Shown here piece by piece: positions 26,501 through 35,461 of a stretch of 64,000 nucleotides of DNA. Made by a program: the position numbers and the translations under genes. The notes under the pieces were generated by a model that was not told the origin of the DNA, searched no databases, and saw only the letters and a program-made list of their open reading frames with translations. Within the stretch, counting starts at the first letter, position 1; each line of letters starts with the position of its first letter. The stretch is from Streptomyces sp. AM 2-1-1 (GTDB lineage Bacteria; Actinomycetota; Actinomycetes; Streptomycetales; Streptomycetaceae), in the NCBI RefSeq assembly GCF_029167645.1, contig NZ_CP119147.1, forward strand, positions 6,962,501 through 7,026,500. The letters are read 5' to 3'.

Positions 26501-29500
26501 GGACCGGCCTGTACTGGGTGGAGAGGTCGGTCTCGCTGCGGCTGAGCGGAGACCCGGAGGGCCTCGTCCCGGAGCAGACGGTGTGGAGTCTGGAGCGCAT
26601 GACGCGCACCGAGGCCCGGCGCCTGGCGGGCTTCGACGACGGAACGGCCCGGCTCACCGAACCGTTCGCGCCGGCCTACCTGACCCGCGACGCGCCGCCG
26701 ACGCTCGGGATGAGCCGCGTGGAGTCGTTCGCCCACCCGGCGGGCGCGCACACCCGGCACATCGGGAGTGCGGGACGGAAGACCTTCCTCGATCACGTCA
26801 CCGACGAGGTGATCGCGTCGCTGGCGAAGGCCTATCCGAACGCCGTGGCGCCGCTCGACGAACTCGGTCCCCGACGCGCCGGGGTACGGAGCTCCCGCCA
26901 CTACCGGATCATGCTGGAGAACACCCTCGGCGTGGTCAACGTCCTGTCCCGGCACAGCATGGCGAGCAATCTGCACACGCTGACGACGACCGGTATCCCG
27001 GTCCGGCTCACCGACCCGAGCCGGTTCCGCCGCGGCCACCGCTACGTCATGCTCCGGGGCAGCCTCACCAACCGGCGGTACGAGGGAACCCAGAACGACC
27101 TCAAGATCCGCTTCAGCCCGCCGGGGAGCCAGCGCCTGGACGGGGCGCAGTCGGACACGCGGGAGTGGCAGGGCGGCATCGAGGGCGTGCTGGCCGGACG
27201 GTCCACCAAAGTCGACGACACCAGCGCCCCCCAGCACGTCCTGGCACTCTCGGCGGGAGCACGCGGCGGTCTCGCGAGCACCGTCGAGAGTGCCCACGGG
27301 CTCGGCGCCACGCACGAACCCCTGGCGTTCAGTACGAAACCCTCCCACCTGTTCCGCTACGACCTGTCGGTGACGGCGACGGGCGGAGGGTACTGGCGCT
27401 TCCGCAGCTGGCTCCGCGGCATGCCCAGCTTCGGTCTGCTGGGGCTCCCGGCCTTCGTCTTCCACGAAGGGGCCACCACGCTGATACCGCCCGGCTCGCT
27501 CCAGGGCGAGGTCCTGCTCAGCGTGCCCGGGGAACACGCACCGAAGACCGATCCGCACGCCCCGGGCGCGGTCAACCCCTACCTGCCCACCGCGCCACCG
27601 GTCGTCTTCGCCGCCATGGAGCCGGAGCGGGCCGAGGAACTCCTCGCTTCCGACACATCCGTCCCGACCACCGGGCCCGGCGACCAGGACCTCCGGATCC
27701 ACCCCCACATGGTGTTCAACACCGTGACGCCGCCCGGCATGGGCACCGCCGTGGCCGAGGCGGTCGGCGAGGCGTCCCACGGCTCCTGGGCCCTGACGAA
27801 CCAGGCGGCCCCGCAGCTCACCACGGTGACGGCCACCCTCCGGCCGTCCTGGGGGACCGCCGACCTCGACAACACCTCGGCCCCCGGAGGAGCGCCCCTG
27901 GACGGTCTGTGGGTCGACCGGCTGGGGGTCCTCGGCACGTACGTGCAGCTCACCCACAAGACCGCGTACACCCGCCTCACCCCCCTCACCGGCGCGGTGC
28001 CCGTCCAGACGGAGACCACGGTCGGCGGGAGCATCGTCGTCTCGGGCCGGATGACCAGCACGGTCTCCCTCTCCGTGGGCGGGCAGCTGACGACCCTCCA
28101 GGCGCACACGCCGGACCCGGCCAAGGAGGGGTTCAACGGTGCCTACGGGGTCGTCGCGAACCCCTACGCGAAGTCGAAGGCCGTCAGCGTCGAGGTGGTC
28201 CGGAGCGTCGTCGCCGAGATCAACCGCAAGGACCAGGGCCACCACGTGGTGGTGGCCGCCGACATCACGCACTACTTCCTCACGGCCGCGGGTTCTCCGG
28301 CCGCGCCGCGGCGGGTGCGTGGCAGAGAGGGCACCGTACCCGGAGGCGTGCTCATGCACCTGCCGGAGAAGACCGCCCATCGTCTGAAGGTCCTCGACGA
28401 CGGTCTGGGGGACGTGCCGATGTACGCCGAGAGCCCCTGGACCTCACAGCCCTGGATGGACGACGACCCGTTCGGAGGGTTCCCGGTCAACTCCCTGGAC
28501 ACTGCGGAGGTCCTCGGCCGCTTCGCCAGGGCGCTGCACGGCAGCGGGATGGACACGACCAGCGCGCAGTCGATCAGGGCCCTGGTCTCCGCCCGGATCG
28601 GCCGGGCGCTCGGCAAGGAGATGATCGGGGCGGGCACCTCGGTCCTGATCAGGAGCGGACGGTACGGCTGGGGGACGGTCAACATCGGCGGGCGGTCGCT
28701 GCGCGTGCGGGCCCGGCTCATCGCGGTCGGCTCGGAGTTCCACGGACTCGGCCACAGTGTCGAGTTCGAGGAGAACCGGCACGCCGCCGAAGGGGAGCAG
28801 CACGCCGAGCGGCGGGCGAGCGGGCCCGACTTCGGCACGATGGTCGCGGAGACCGCGCACACCCAGGATCCGGTGGCCAAACGGGCCGGACTGACGTACA
28901 CCGAAGTCGCCTCGGTCCGGCGGATCGTCACCAGCCAGCGGTCGGACGGAACCGTCGGCATCCACACGGCGACCACGACCGAGCCGTACGCCGAGTACTC
29001 CACGCGATACCGGCTGAGGATCACCCTGGACGTCGTCGAGGGCGGAGCCGACGAGGAGGAGAGCGCCTGGGAGGCGTTTCGGGGGAAGCGGCGCGTCTCC
29101 GAGGAAGGCGACGCCGGTGTACTGCGGGAGCACATCCCCCTCAGCCTGATGCGTCCCACGGCTCCCGGCACCGGCCAGGAGTCCGACGTGCTGGAACCAC
29201 CGGCGATCACCGCCGGCTCCACCTCGCGACCCCTGGGACGGATGACCCCCGCCGCCCTCGAGGAATGGCGCGCCACCCCACTGCCGGACGGGACGAGCGG
29301 CCCCTTCACCCTGCCGGAGAGCGGCTTTCTGGTCAGGCGGATCGCGGGGCTGGAGAACATCCGGGGCGCCGGGACCCTCGCCCTCGGCGACGCGTACAGG
29401 CGCCGGACCCCGGGGCCCCCGTCCAAGGCCCTGCTGGAGGCCGGCAACACGGGGCTCACCCGCGCGGGCACCCCGGCGGCCCAGGCGCTGGAGCGGGGCA

Positions 29501-32500
29501 CCGCGAACGCCATGCTCTCGACCTTCTACGGCGACACCCTGGGGCCGAAGGGTTACCGGCCCCACGGACTGACCGAACGAAACTTCCTCGGAGCCGCGGA
29601 CGGAACCCTCGCGCTCCACTCGAAGCCGGACTTCGGCCGGGCCAGGCTGTTGACCGTGTCCTACGGCATGAAGACCGAGGAGTCGAGACGAACCACCCAC
29701 GGCAGCGGCTCCGGGGTGGAGAACGACACCTCCCACGACGTCTCCCTGGGTGCGGGTCCGGTCGTCTCCTCGCCGTCGACGGGCACCAACCCTCACACGG
29801 CGGCGCTCACACCCGTCGACACGGGCACGGCCGGAGGACCGTCCGACGCCGCGAACACGGTCAGTTCCCTCAACGTCAAACCCGATCCCGGCAGGACCTT
29901 CCTCTTCGCGATCCCGACCACCTGGCTCAGCGTCGGCGAAGTACGGCGCCATCTCACGGACGCCGCGCCGGTACGGAACGTCCGCGGTCCGCTCGGCCTT
30001 CGGCTGGACCCCGGCCCCCAGGCGATCGAGACGGAGGCCACCGTCATGGCGTGGATCCGCGAGGACGTCGCCCGTGACCTCGGCCTCATCGACGCCACCT
30101 CGTTTCCCCAGGACGTCGCGTCGTCCTGGGACGCCGCCGACGCGGCGGCGAAGGCGTGGGTCGCCGCCGACAACGCCTACTGGAAGGTCCGGCGACCCGA
30201 GCTGGACCTGCGCGCCCGTCGTGACACGGCCGAGGAGGAGTTCACGAGCCTGCGGGAGGAGCTGCCCGCGGCCCTGCGGGCCGAAGAGACCGCCCACGAG
30301 CCCCTCGCCACCGCCGAACGGGCGCTGCGCACGGCGGAGGAGGCGGACGCCGATGCGCGGACGGAAGCCGAACGCGTGAAGAAGCGGGTGGACACGCTCG
30401 AAGGAGCCGGCCGCCGGCCGGTGCCGACGGACCCCGGCAGCGGCCAGGACGAAGCCGACCGGAAACTGCTCTCGGCACGCCTGCTCGCCGAACTCACCGC
30501 ACGGGTGGCGGCCGGCCGAGTCCGCGCGCTCGCCGACGCGCGGACCCTGCGCCGCGAGACCGAGGCCGCGACGCGGGAAGCCAGAGAAGCGGCCACCCTG
30601 CACCGGGAGGAAGTCGAGCGGCGGCTACCGCTGGCCCGGAAGAGGGCCGAGGCGGTCCGGGACACCTGGCGCGACGTGACCGAGCGCTTGGCAGCGCTGA
30701 AGAAGGCGGCCGACACGGCCGCCGCGGAACACCACCGGGTGCGCCGTGCGGCCGACCGGATCACCCGGTGGTACCAGCTCAACGCCACCGAAGAAGGCAG
30801 GGCACAGCTGGGCGCACTGGAGGCTCCCGCCGCCGCGACCTTCGCCCCGGCCCCGAAGAAACCGACCGGGCAGAAGAGCACGGCGCGCTTCAGCACACCG
30901 GCCAACACCCCCGGCGCGACCCGGCTCACCGCACCCAGGGGGGAGACGGCGCCACCGCCGTCCTTCGTCCTCCAGCCGCCCTCGGCGAACGGTGACGGAT
31001 TCTTCCGCTCGCTCGCCGAAGGGCTGGGCCACCACGGTCCCGAGCTGCTGGGCGCCCACTCCCTGGACCCCGCGGCCCCGTCCTTCACCTCCGACCTCCT
31101 GGAGCTGCTCGCCGGGCGGCTGCGGACCGAAGTCGCCGGCGACCCTTCGCTGCAAGCGTTCTTCGCACCGGACGAGACCGACACCTTCACCCAGGAGGAC
31201 CTCGACGCCGCGGGCATCGACCTTCCCCCGCACAGCCCGGAACGCATCGAGTTCGAGGCCACCGGGCGGCTCTCTCCCTACCGGGAGTTCCTCCCCGCCC
31301 AGCTCGCCGAGCTGGCGGCGCGGCAACTGCTCCGCTCGGCCGGGCTGACCGGTGAGAGCCGCTGGAACCACGCCGCGTCGGACGTACTGCCGCTCCTCGC
31401 CGCACGTACCTTCCACGTCGCCGTCACCGTCGTCACCGGACGCGGCGGCTTCCAGGAGTTCCGGCCGCACCCCGACACAGGAGCGGCCGTCCCCCAGGTG
31501 GTGATGTACCTGGACGGCGGACGGTACCGGTACGCGCGGCCCTCCGGCGACGCCCCGGCCACCACGCTCCCCGCTCCCGCGCCGGAGACCACCGCCCCGG
31601 TCCCGCCGGCCGACGGGCCGGCACCGCGGCCCGCCCACACCGCACCGCCCTGGTACCCGTCGACCTCCGGCGCGCCGGTGTTCGACGCCTCGGGGGACCA
31701 CCGCCTCCTGGTCGGACCGGACGAGGACGCGACCGTCTACGACCTGGTGGCCCCCACCGCCGACGGCAACCGCTTCTTCGCCGCCGTCGTGGAGGCCCTC
31801 CGCGGCCCGGACACGCCGGCGGACCCGGCACGTGCGGTGGGCGGACCGGGCGAGGGGGCCGGGGGAGTGGAGCTGCGGGCGCTCAGCGGAGCGGGGAGGC
31901 TGCGCGGCCAGGTGTCGAGCGCCCCGCTGCCGGACACCGCGCGGCTGGATCCCGGCGCGGTCTTCCGGCCGGACGAGATCCGGGCCGCGGGGATCGACCT
32001 CGACGAGGACGGCGAGCGCGCCCTGCGGCTCAGGGGCGGCGTGCTTCCCGCCGATCTCGCCGTCTCCCTCACCCCGGACGAGCGCATGGCCCTGATCCGC
32101 TCGCAGTTGCGCTCCGCAACCGCCTGGAACCGTGAGACCGCCGACCTCGCCGCCGAACTCGCCGCGAGGGCAGGGAACCTGACGCTGACGCTCGTACGCG
32201 AGGACGGTACGTACCGGACCTTCCGTGGAGCACCGAGCGCCACCGCGACCCCGGTCGTGCTCTACGAACGCGGCGGAGAATATCTCGCCGCCCGTCCCCG
32301 CACCCCTGCCGCCGTGCCACCGGACCCCTCGCCGAACAGCGCCCTGCCGCCCGTTCTGCCGGTGCGGCCCGACCCGCTCGACCCGCCCGTGCTCCCCGAC
32401 CCGCTCGACCCGCCCGTGCCCGCATCCGCTGTCCCGCTGCCGGTCCCCGCGACGGAGAGGCCGGAGAAGCCCGCGGACACGAAGCCGCGGAAGAAGCCCG

Positions 32501-33915
32501 GGGAGAGGGAGCCGGAGCAGCTGGGGAAGATGCCGGCCCCCACGGAGGGGCAGAGGGCCGAGTCCCTGCGCGTCGGAGAGCGGTCCTTCGCCGTCCGGCC
32601 GGTGCGGGGCGACGGAGACTGCCTCTTCGCCTCGGTTCTGACCGGTGCCGCCCTCGACACGAGCGCCGCGCGGCTCCGGGCCGACACCACCAGGTGGCTC
32701 CAGGAGGAGAGCGGAGACTCGACCAGGGCCGAGATCGATCTGGGCGGCACCCCGCTGGAATGGCTCCTGCAGGACCGGTTCCGGAGCGCGGAGCGGCTGC
32801 GGGAGCTGCTGGGGCTGTCCGGTGCGCGACGCCGGACCGAGCTGTCGGAGCTGCTGGCGAGCGGCAGGCGCGCCGCGCCGCGCGGCGAGACACCCGAACG
32901 ACGCGTCCGGCGGGAGAGACTGGAGGACGAGGCGACCCTGCGGGAGGAAGTGCTCAGGCGCCTCAGGGTGCCCGAAGGCGCGCCCGGGCACGCGGAAGCG
33001 GATCGCCTGTGGTCCCGGGTACTGGCCGTGGCGGCGCCCGCCGTCCAGAAGATGGGTCCGCTGCGGAGCCGGATCTCCGCCGACCGTACGCCACTCAGCG
33101 ACCTCGTCGTTCTGGCCCTGCGGAACACCGATCTGTGGCACACGCCCTTCTTCGACCAGGCACCCCACATCCTCGCGCTCGCCCTCGGGCGCCCTCTGCG
33201 TGTCGTCACCCGGCACGCAGAGGGGGCCGTGCACGTCGACGAGCTCAACCCCTCGGCACCGGGCGCGCCTCTGTACGTCCTCCACAACGGCACGGACCAC
33301 TACGACGCCCTGGTCCCCGACGACACAGCCCCAGGCAGCGCCGTTTCCGACAGCGCCGTTTCGGGAGCGACAGCAGACCCCACCGCACCCGTCCCGGCTC
33401 CCGAGGTGAACTTCCTCCGGACGGCCGACCCCTCCGGTTTCGCGGCCTCCCTCGCCTCCCTCGCCGCCCGTTCGGGCCGTCCGGAGCTCTCGAACCCCGC
33501 CCCGGGAGGGACCACGACCCCAGACGGCCCGGTGCGGGGCTTCGCACGATGGGCGGCGGATCACCTGCTCGCCGGTGACGTACCGGACGCGGAGTTCGGC
33601 CCTGCTCAGGTGACTCTCCTCGAACTCAGGGCGCTGAAAATGGATCTGACGGAGGGACAACTCGCAGAGATCACGCTCTCCGGTGAACTGCCGACAACCT
33701 CACTGAACCTTGACCGTTCGCAGAGACTGCGGCTCCTGCTGCTCCGGCTGTCGGACCCGCTGGATCCCGCGGACCCCGCGCACCTCGTGGCCCTCCGGGC
33801 GTTGCTGGCCGTGGCGGCACGGGAGCTCCGCACGCGCATGTGCCTGATCCTGCCGGACGGGGAGGAGTTCCGCTTCGAGCCGCCCGCTGCGCGTGGCAGT
33901 ACCGGCAGCGACTGA
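20530..33915 (+). CDS. 4461-residue putative T7SS effector with CpnT-like N-terminus, His/Cys module and OTU-like repeats
   Basis: GTG start one base after the previous stop. Residues 1-315 are helical and resemble the WXG100-like N-terminal domain of CpnT-type toxins. Residues 320-680 are Pro/Ala/Thr-rich linker. A module near 880-970 is repeated near 1110-1200; the second copy carries FWGGHG (His1120) and VALNC (Cys1167), a clan CD/CHAT-like pair, while the first has Ser896 and Pro943 at the same 47-residue spacing. About 1690-3200 is beta-rich and unrecognised. A coiled coil spans about 3210-3420. Three OTU-like modules follow; only the last (GDGDCLF, Cys4031; HYD, His4257) keeps catalytic residues. 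The whole protein has only three cysteines. I recall giant Streptomyces proteins named lonely Cys domain that look alike. Likely a secreted polymorphic effector; target unknown. Confidence 0.85.
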   Translation: MKALVFNEEQRTMLLILIGEVPLTANEEDAWNSRLPYRDLAKRNRSLATEIETVVNRLAYSLPGDVGKQFAGALKTLVDDGGVNHLGKFSDALDAVSERQVDNALEIQEGKREIIAELVSLMIEIALLMALAYFTGGTSLTQIALAKARSGLAILLVLQRLMHSGLPLFGAALEALQEAFMSFWVRVSMLANRPGERPDGFDWGKIGRDAVFGAFAGLLGGVGEMLGHTFKNNFKKLFDNKWLGEFLDLSGSFVNEGFAESVGETLTNGIYDKTWQWKPDTFWHAGVSGASNDLLFHGAGSGSLWLRDLTFTGPDPNVGLHSGAGGGARAGTAGPGPSTTHGPGPGAEPGADPPPLPYVPPPLVGHAPPVASTYEPPPVVAPVPTPTTAPFPAVPLPSAPAPLPTPAPAPVLTTPPDPAHPRVPAPLVPAPAPPVPAPPLPGATASPTTAFTTPPPAPTPPTPSSPDPLPLATRTVQPAPAATTEPSAATTQPPGASTEPTGVASGPSGVSSVSSDLPGGTTEASSAPMVPPANTAAPGRPVPTTSGPAASQSGAPTPPGPTKAAVTNPAGATDDAADARPSRQEDSAASPEAGTADSPAADDEGADTPANGPGVETETPRAEDPENPANPDLPYLRPPVSSSAPPNGPDFLAGASHGTDAEDVEMEEGGDDDFRSDTASDAGSVDSVDLISLEDSDDSRSLSPEADEESAYGTDDEADPLPAHHPVDPLAHQPLLESVFGPRIAENRIHPRLAEAVSTLDHLRLADAALGPMPLDVNTLAARVLHLDPGAPVGSAAHGELFRTVIGALDDGRAQSLDSLAAYAMEVGGALSVSRALPPVNGVPAGRDWSNSPPPSVHPHAVAVKHAPMPAHIVQPADVTGAAPWRGSRPYYVVASADAGGIVVRGNSGRSYRASAAEFVELLAHDPALTGLAPGTPIVLVVPFAGAGGLDLPRSLARRTGRTVWSSSGRAVLLPDPAGGPALVATYDSHPGVMPVGAWIPSRPDDLDTAPDPTRAPARIRTVDGSWVRDADVLTHTVVDESNRPAGRASMTHADWSRHFGYVPLGREAGHRAVPGITHFHHWNDAQQRAARSQAPLSGPEPLPWTGRFGGATPYFWGGHGSSSVFELALRDGRRVGVDGTEFGGYLRRRPSVSRLDRRAPIVALNCITANVPAGGDPLESLAPAQLLANETDRTVFSPTGEFGITPPIGSLPTLVTLLTDGEGNREAWGEFRPEPIGDALDTVARTAGFHTAAGPAPRHVRERALRLVRALRLSAGPDADEDPTLVRAAASLDLLRDDGTFPDGASMTALDVLDAVVPGGSPGRIAGYLAADRQARVRALLFGVAEQPGDRPVPVVTTGTDSPLPGTSQPGRTFPATESSGRPPYPGTEQPEPGSQVLEAGEAEVFPHLPPATSAMAAPEAPDPVVSASRVPAPVVPVTWAPHTAAPGEALFPTTPSTPLEPIPEEPMPHEGIVGTHTPEAAGGGTTPETTGSAVNAPPPAPSDRIRPRRAPDVGHIRVEAHLDRRRPPRIDPQLPPPPSVFAGTRFTDGTALPPPPGPAEVIAPDVIGGGSGQHRPQLRAPDDVVAEILRRLDAQASTRPAPGAADAPEGTGPASDIARALRSTPGDFSGDGLSFSYRTSRTRTGWKVWRRSAADDAAQRIVHVRARPYGAWERFADGAGGPTKFDSMHRTTVTTGQVHQQSQSIKIGSLSSVGPTSLMGAKGFGRLQLRAGWSRTAKYGTYDQTVNQTETRTLDSSHLYLDDVYYEVTVTAPHDGTAPPTSFGFGVRDGVVVRLPESAVKNAGPNRMPERIPLDAASDQRLFHTESYGPVAHLRDAAARHVGAKPGDTAYQELTSFFSTRGFNERAGMLAAGRVVTPVLFDAENEPLGVFSVRATPRRALLLGETDKAELRDMVQSGLRNDVTHTKKHSEQVLVAAGPAFNSTVLAGGLFRVRLMAGLNSRFGRSRGRSRTTGGTGAFRAGGQVKGDRTGLYWVERSVSLRLSGDPEGLVPEQTVWSLERMTRTEARRLAGFDDGTARLTEPFAPAYLTRDAPPTLGMSRVESFAHPAGAHTRHIGSAGRKTFLDHVTDEVIASLAKAYPNAVAPLDELGPRRAGVRSSRHYRIMLENTLGVVNVLSRHSMASNLHTLTTTGIPVRLTDPSRFRRGHRYVMLRGSLTNRRYEGTQNDLKIRFSPPGSQRLDGAQSDTREWQGGIEGVLAGRSTKVDDTSAPQHVLALSAGARGGLASTVESAHGLGATHEPLAFSTKPSHLFRYDLSVTATGGGYWRFRSWLRGMPSFGLLGLPAFVFHEGATTLIPPGSLQGEVLLSVPGEHAPKTDPHAPGAVNPYLPTAPPVVFAAMEPERAEELLASDTSVPTTGPGDQDLRIHPHMVFNTVTPPGMGTAVAEAVGEASHGSWALTNQAAPQLTTVTATLRPSWGTADLDNTSAPGGAPLDGLWVDRLGVLGTYVQLTHKTAYTRLTPLTGAVPVQTETTVGGSIVVSGRMTSTVSLSVGGQLTTLQAHTPDPAKEGFNGAYGVVANPYAKSKAVSVEVVRSVVAEINRKDQGHHVVVAADITHYFLTAAGSPAAPRRVRGREGTVPGGVLMHLPEKTAHRLKVLDDGLGDVPMYAESPWTSQPWMDDDPFGGFPVNSLDTAEVLGRFARALHGSGMDTTSAQSIRALVSARIGRALGKEMIGAGTSVLIRSGRYGWGTVNIGGRSLRVRARLIAVGSEFHGLGHSVEFEENRHAAEGEQHAERRASGPDFGTMVAETAHTQDPVAKRAGLTYTEVASVRRIVTSQRSDGTVGIHTATTTEPYAEYSTRYRLRITLDVVEGGADEEESAWEAFRGKRRVSEEGDAGVLREHIPLSLMRPTAPGTGQESDVLEPPAITAGSTSRPLGRMTPAALEEWRATPLPDGTSGPFTLPESGFLVRRIAGLENIRGAGTLALGDAYRRRTPGPPSKALLEAGNTGLTRAGTPAAQALERGTANAMLSTFYGDTLGPKGYRPHGLTERNFLGAADGTLALHSKPDFGRARLLTVSYGMKTEESRRTTHGSGSGVENDTSHDVSLGAGPVVSSPSTGTNPHTAALTPVDTGTAGGPSDAANTVSSLNVKPDPGRTFLFAIPTTWLSVGEVRRHLTDAAPVRNVRGPLGLRLDPGPQAIETEATVMAWIREDVARDLGLIDATSFPQDVASSWDAADAAAKAWVAADNAYWKVRRPELDLRARRDTAEEEFTSLREELPAALRAEETAHEPLATAERALRTAEEADADARTEAERVKKRVDTLEGAGRRPVPTDPGSGQDEADRKLLSARLLAELTARVAAGRVRALADARTLRRETEAATREAREAATLHREEVERRLPLARKRAEAVRDTWRDVTERLAALKKAADTAAAEHHRVRRAADRITRWYQLNATEEGRAQLGALEAPAAATFAPAPKKPTGQKSTARFSTPANTPGATRLTAPRGETAPPPSFVLQPPSANGDGFFRSLAEGLGHHGPELLGAHSLDPAAPSFTSDLLELLAGRLRTEVAGDPSLQAFFAPDETDTFTQEDLDAAGIDLPPHSPERIEFEATGRLSPYREFLPAQLAELAARQLLRSAGLTGESRWNHAASDVLPLLAARTFHVAVTVVTGRGGFQEFRPHPDTGAAVPQVVMYLDGGRYRYARPSGDAPATTLPAPAPETTAPVPPADGPAPRPAHTAPPWYPSTSGAPVFDASGDHRLLVGPDEDATVYDLVAPTADGNRFFAAVVEALRGPDTPADPARAVGGPGEGAGGVELRALSGAGRLRGQVSSAPLPDTARLDPGAVFRPDEIRAAGIDLDEDGERALRLRGGVLPADLAVSLTPDERMALIRSQLRSATAWNRETADLAAELAARAGNLTLTLVREDGTYRTFRGAPSATATPVVLYERGGEYLAARPRTPAAVPPDPSPNSALPPVLPVRPDPLDPPVLPDPLDPPVPASAVPLPVPATERPEKPADTKPRKKPGEREPEQLGKMPAPTEGQRAESLRVGERSFAVRPVRGDGDCLFASVLTGAALDTSAARLRADTTRWLQEESGDSTRAEIDLGGTPLEWLLQDRFRSAERLRELLGLSGARRRTELSELLASGRRAAPRGETPERRVRRERLEDEATLREEVLRRLRVPEGAPGHAEADRLWSRVLAVAAPAVQKMGPLRSRISADRTPLSDLVVLALRNTDLWHTPFFDQAPHILALALGRPLRVVTRHAEGAVHVDELNPSAPGAPLYVLHNGTDHYDALVPDDTAPGSAVSDSAVSGATADPTAPVPAPEVNFLRTADPSGFAASLASLAARSGRPELSNPAPGGTTTPDGPVRGFARWAADHLLAGDVPDAEFGPAQVTLLELRALKMDLTEGQLAEITLSGELPTTSLNLDRSQRLRLLLLRLSDPLDPADPAHLVALRALLAVAARELRTRMCLILPDGEEFRFEPPAARGSTGSD

Positions 33916-34036
33916 CCCCCCTGTGTTCAGGGCCCGTTCACCGGAGTGCGCGCGAGCCATGAACCAATGAGGGACGTAGCGACGACGCGTTGAGCGTCCC
34001 GAGGCACCAGAAGTCATTGCCGGGGAAGGACAACTG

Positions 34037-35461
34037 ATGGCAGGCCCACAGAACCGCGACGCCGAGGCCCGGAGCTCCGGCGAACCCGCCGTTCGTCCTT
34101 CGGGTTCCGCAGGGGCGGTCGAAGAACCGACGTCCGGGGCGGCGGCCGATGCGCGGGGCCGGGGAGACGTCTCCGTACCCGGAGTAGGACTGGGCGCTCC
34201 CGGTTCTCCCCGGGAGGAGCCGCCCGCGGCCGCCGCTCGCGGGGAGACGGCGGAGGCTGCCGGGGCCGGACCCTCCCCGGCGACGGGGGAGCCCGCTCCG
34301 CCGAGTGCCGCTGCTGCCACGGCCTCCGGAGAATCCGGCGGCGAGGAGCCGGCGAACGCGGCCGATGCGAACACGGCGGAGGGGAGCGCCGAAGCGGCGG
34401 AGCGGGCCGGCGGTGCGGCGCGGGCGGAAGGCGCGGCTGCGGCAGGAGCCACCGCGCCGGCAGCCGCGACGGCGACCGCCGCCCGCGTCGGGGCGGTCGG
34501 CGAAGGCGCCCTCGCCGCCACCGGCACCGGAGCGGACCGGGAGGGGTCCGCACACCGTCCGCGCAAGGCGATGCTCGCCGCGGCCGCCCTGGCCGGCTCG
34601 GTGCTGCTCGCCGTACCGTTCCTGCTCGCCGGTGACAAGCACGACCACGACCACGACAACGTCGAGTCGGCGGACTACCAGGCCGGCACGACCCTGCAGG
34701 ACCGGCTGCCCGACGACGGCGCCGGAGTGCCGGGCGCGTATGCGGCCGAGTCGCCGAAGCCCAGTGTGCTGCCCTCCTCCTCGGCCTCCCCGACCGCGAA
34801 GGCGCAGACCGGCGGGGAGCTCCCCGTCGTCCATCCGGGCGGGGCGGCGGACCGGCAGGAGCCGATCGGGGCCGCGAGCCCCTCCCCGTCGCCGAAGGCC
34901 GCCGCCGCTCCGAAGGCGAAGGCGAAGGCGGCGGGCACGCCGAAGGCCGAGCCCACGACCGAACGGAAGGCGGCGACCGTCGCGGCGCACCCCAGCATCT
35001 CCCGGGTGCTGATCAAGAACCTGAAGACGCAGATGTGCGCGGACCTGCCGGCTTTCGGCAAGGGCACGTCCACGGGCCCGGTGAACCAGTCGACCTGCAA
35101 CAGCAACAGCGACGACAACCAGATCTGGACGCTGGACATGAGGTACCCCCACACCAGCCCCAAGGGCGGGGATCTCTACCAGATCCGGAACGTCACGGAC
35201 GGACTCTGCATGGACCTGCCGGGGTACGGGTCGAACGGCATCACCACCCCGATCAGCGAGTACCCGTGCAACGGCACCACCGCCGACAACCAGCTCTGGT
35301 GGCTGGACCCCCGGGCCGGCGGCTACTACTGGATCCGCAGCTTCTCCAGCAACGGGCTCTGCCTGGACGTCGCGTCGGCGAACGGGACCGGCCGGGACTC
35401 CCGGCTGACGATCTTTCCGTGCAGCGACTCGGACGACCACCGCTGGTCCTTCGTCGGCTGA
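34037..35461 (+). CDS. membrane-anchored ricin-type beta-trefoil lectin
   Basis: A 474-residue protein. Residues 1-175 are Ala/Gly/Glu-rich and cytoplasmic-looking; a membrane helix spans about 179-199 (MLAAAALAGSVLLAVPFLLAG is its extent); a His/Asp run (KHDHDHDN) follows directly outside. A Pro/Ala/Lys linker leads to a ricin B-type trefoil from about 320 to the end, with three QxW-like repeats (DNQIW, DNQLW, DDHRW) and cysteine pairs. Such domains bind galactose-type sugars. The ATG at 34037 has GGGGAAGG upstream and lies 121 bp after the giant gene, so it may be co-expressed. It could dock a secreted effector or the cell wall, an inference from position. Confidence 0.85.
   Translation: MAGPQNRDAEARSSGEPAVRPSGSAGAVEEPTSGAAADARGRGDVSVPGVGLGAPGSPREEPPAAAARGETAEAAGAGPSPATGEPAPPSAAAATASGESGGEEPANAADANTAEGSAEAAERAGGAARAEGAAAAGATAPAAATATAARVGAVGEGALAATGTGADREGSAHRPRKAMLAAAALAGSVLLAVPFLLAGDKHDHDHDNVESADYQAGTTLQDRLPDDGAGVPGAYAAESPKPSVLPSSSASPTAKAQTGGELPVVHPGGAADRQEPIGAASPSPSPKAAAAPKAKAKAAGTPKAEPTTERKAATVAAHPSISRVLIKNLKTQMCADLPAFGKGTSTGPVNQSTCNSNSDDNQIWTLDMRYPHTSPKGGDLYQIRNVTDGLCMDLPGYGSNGITTPISEYPCNGTTADNQLWWLDPRAGGYYWIRSFSSNGLCLDVASANGTGRDSRLTIFPCSDSDDHRWSFVG

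Noticed and set aside
24493-28380. A 1295-codon leftward frame and a 1532-codon rightward frame inside the giant gene
   Set aside because: Both are shadow frames rich in Arg, Gly and Pro; the giant frame has recognisable modules throughout, so they are not nested genes.
33916-34036. GGGACG/CGTCCC pairing after the giant gene as terminator
   Set aside because: Six pairs around an 18-base loop are not convincing.
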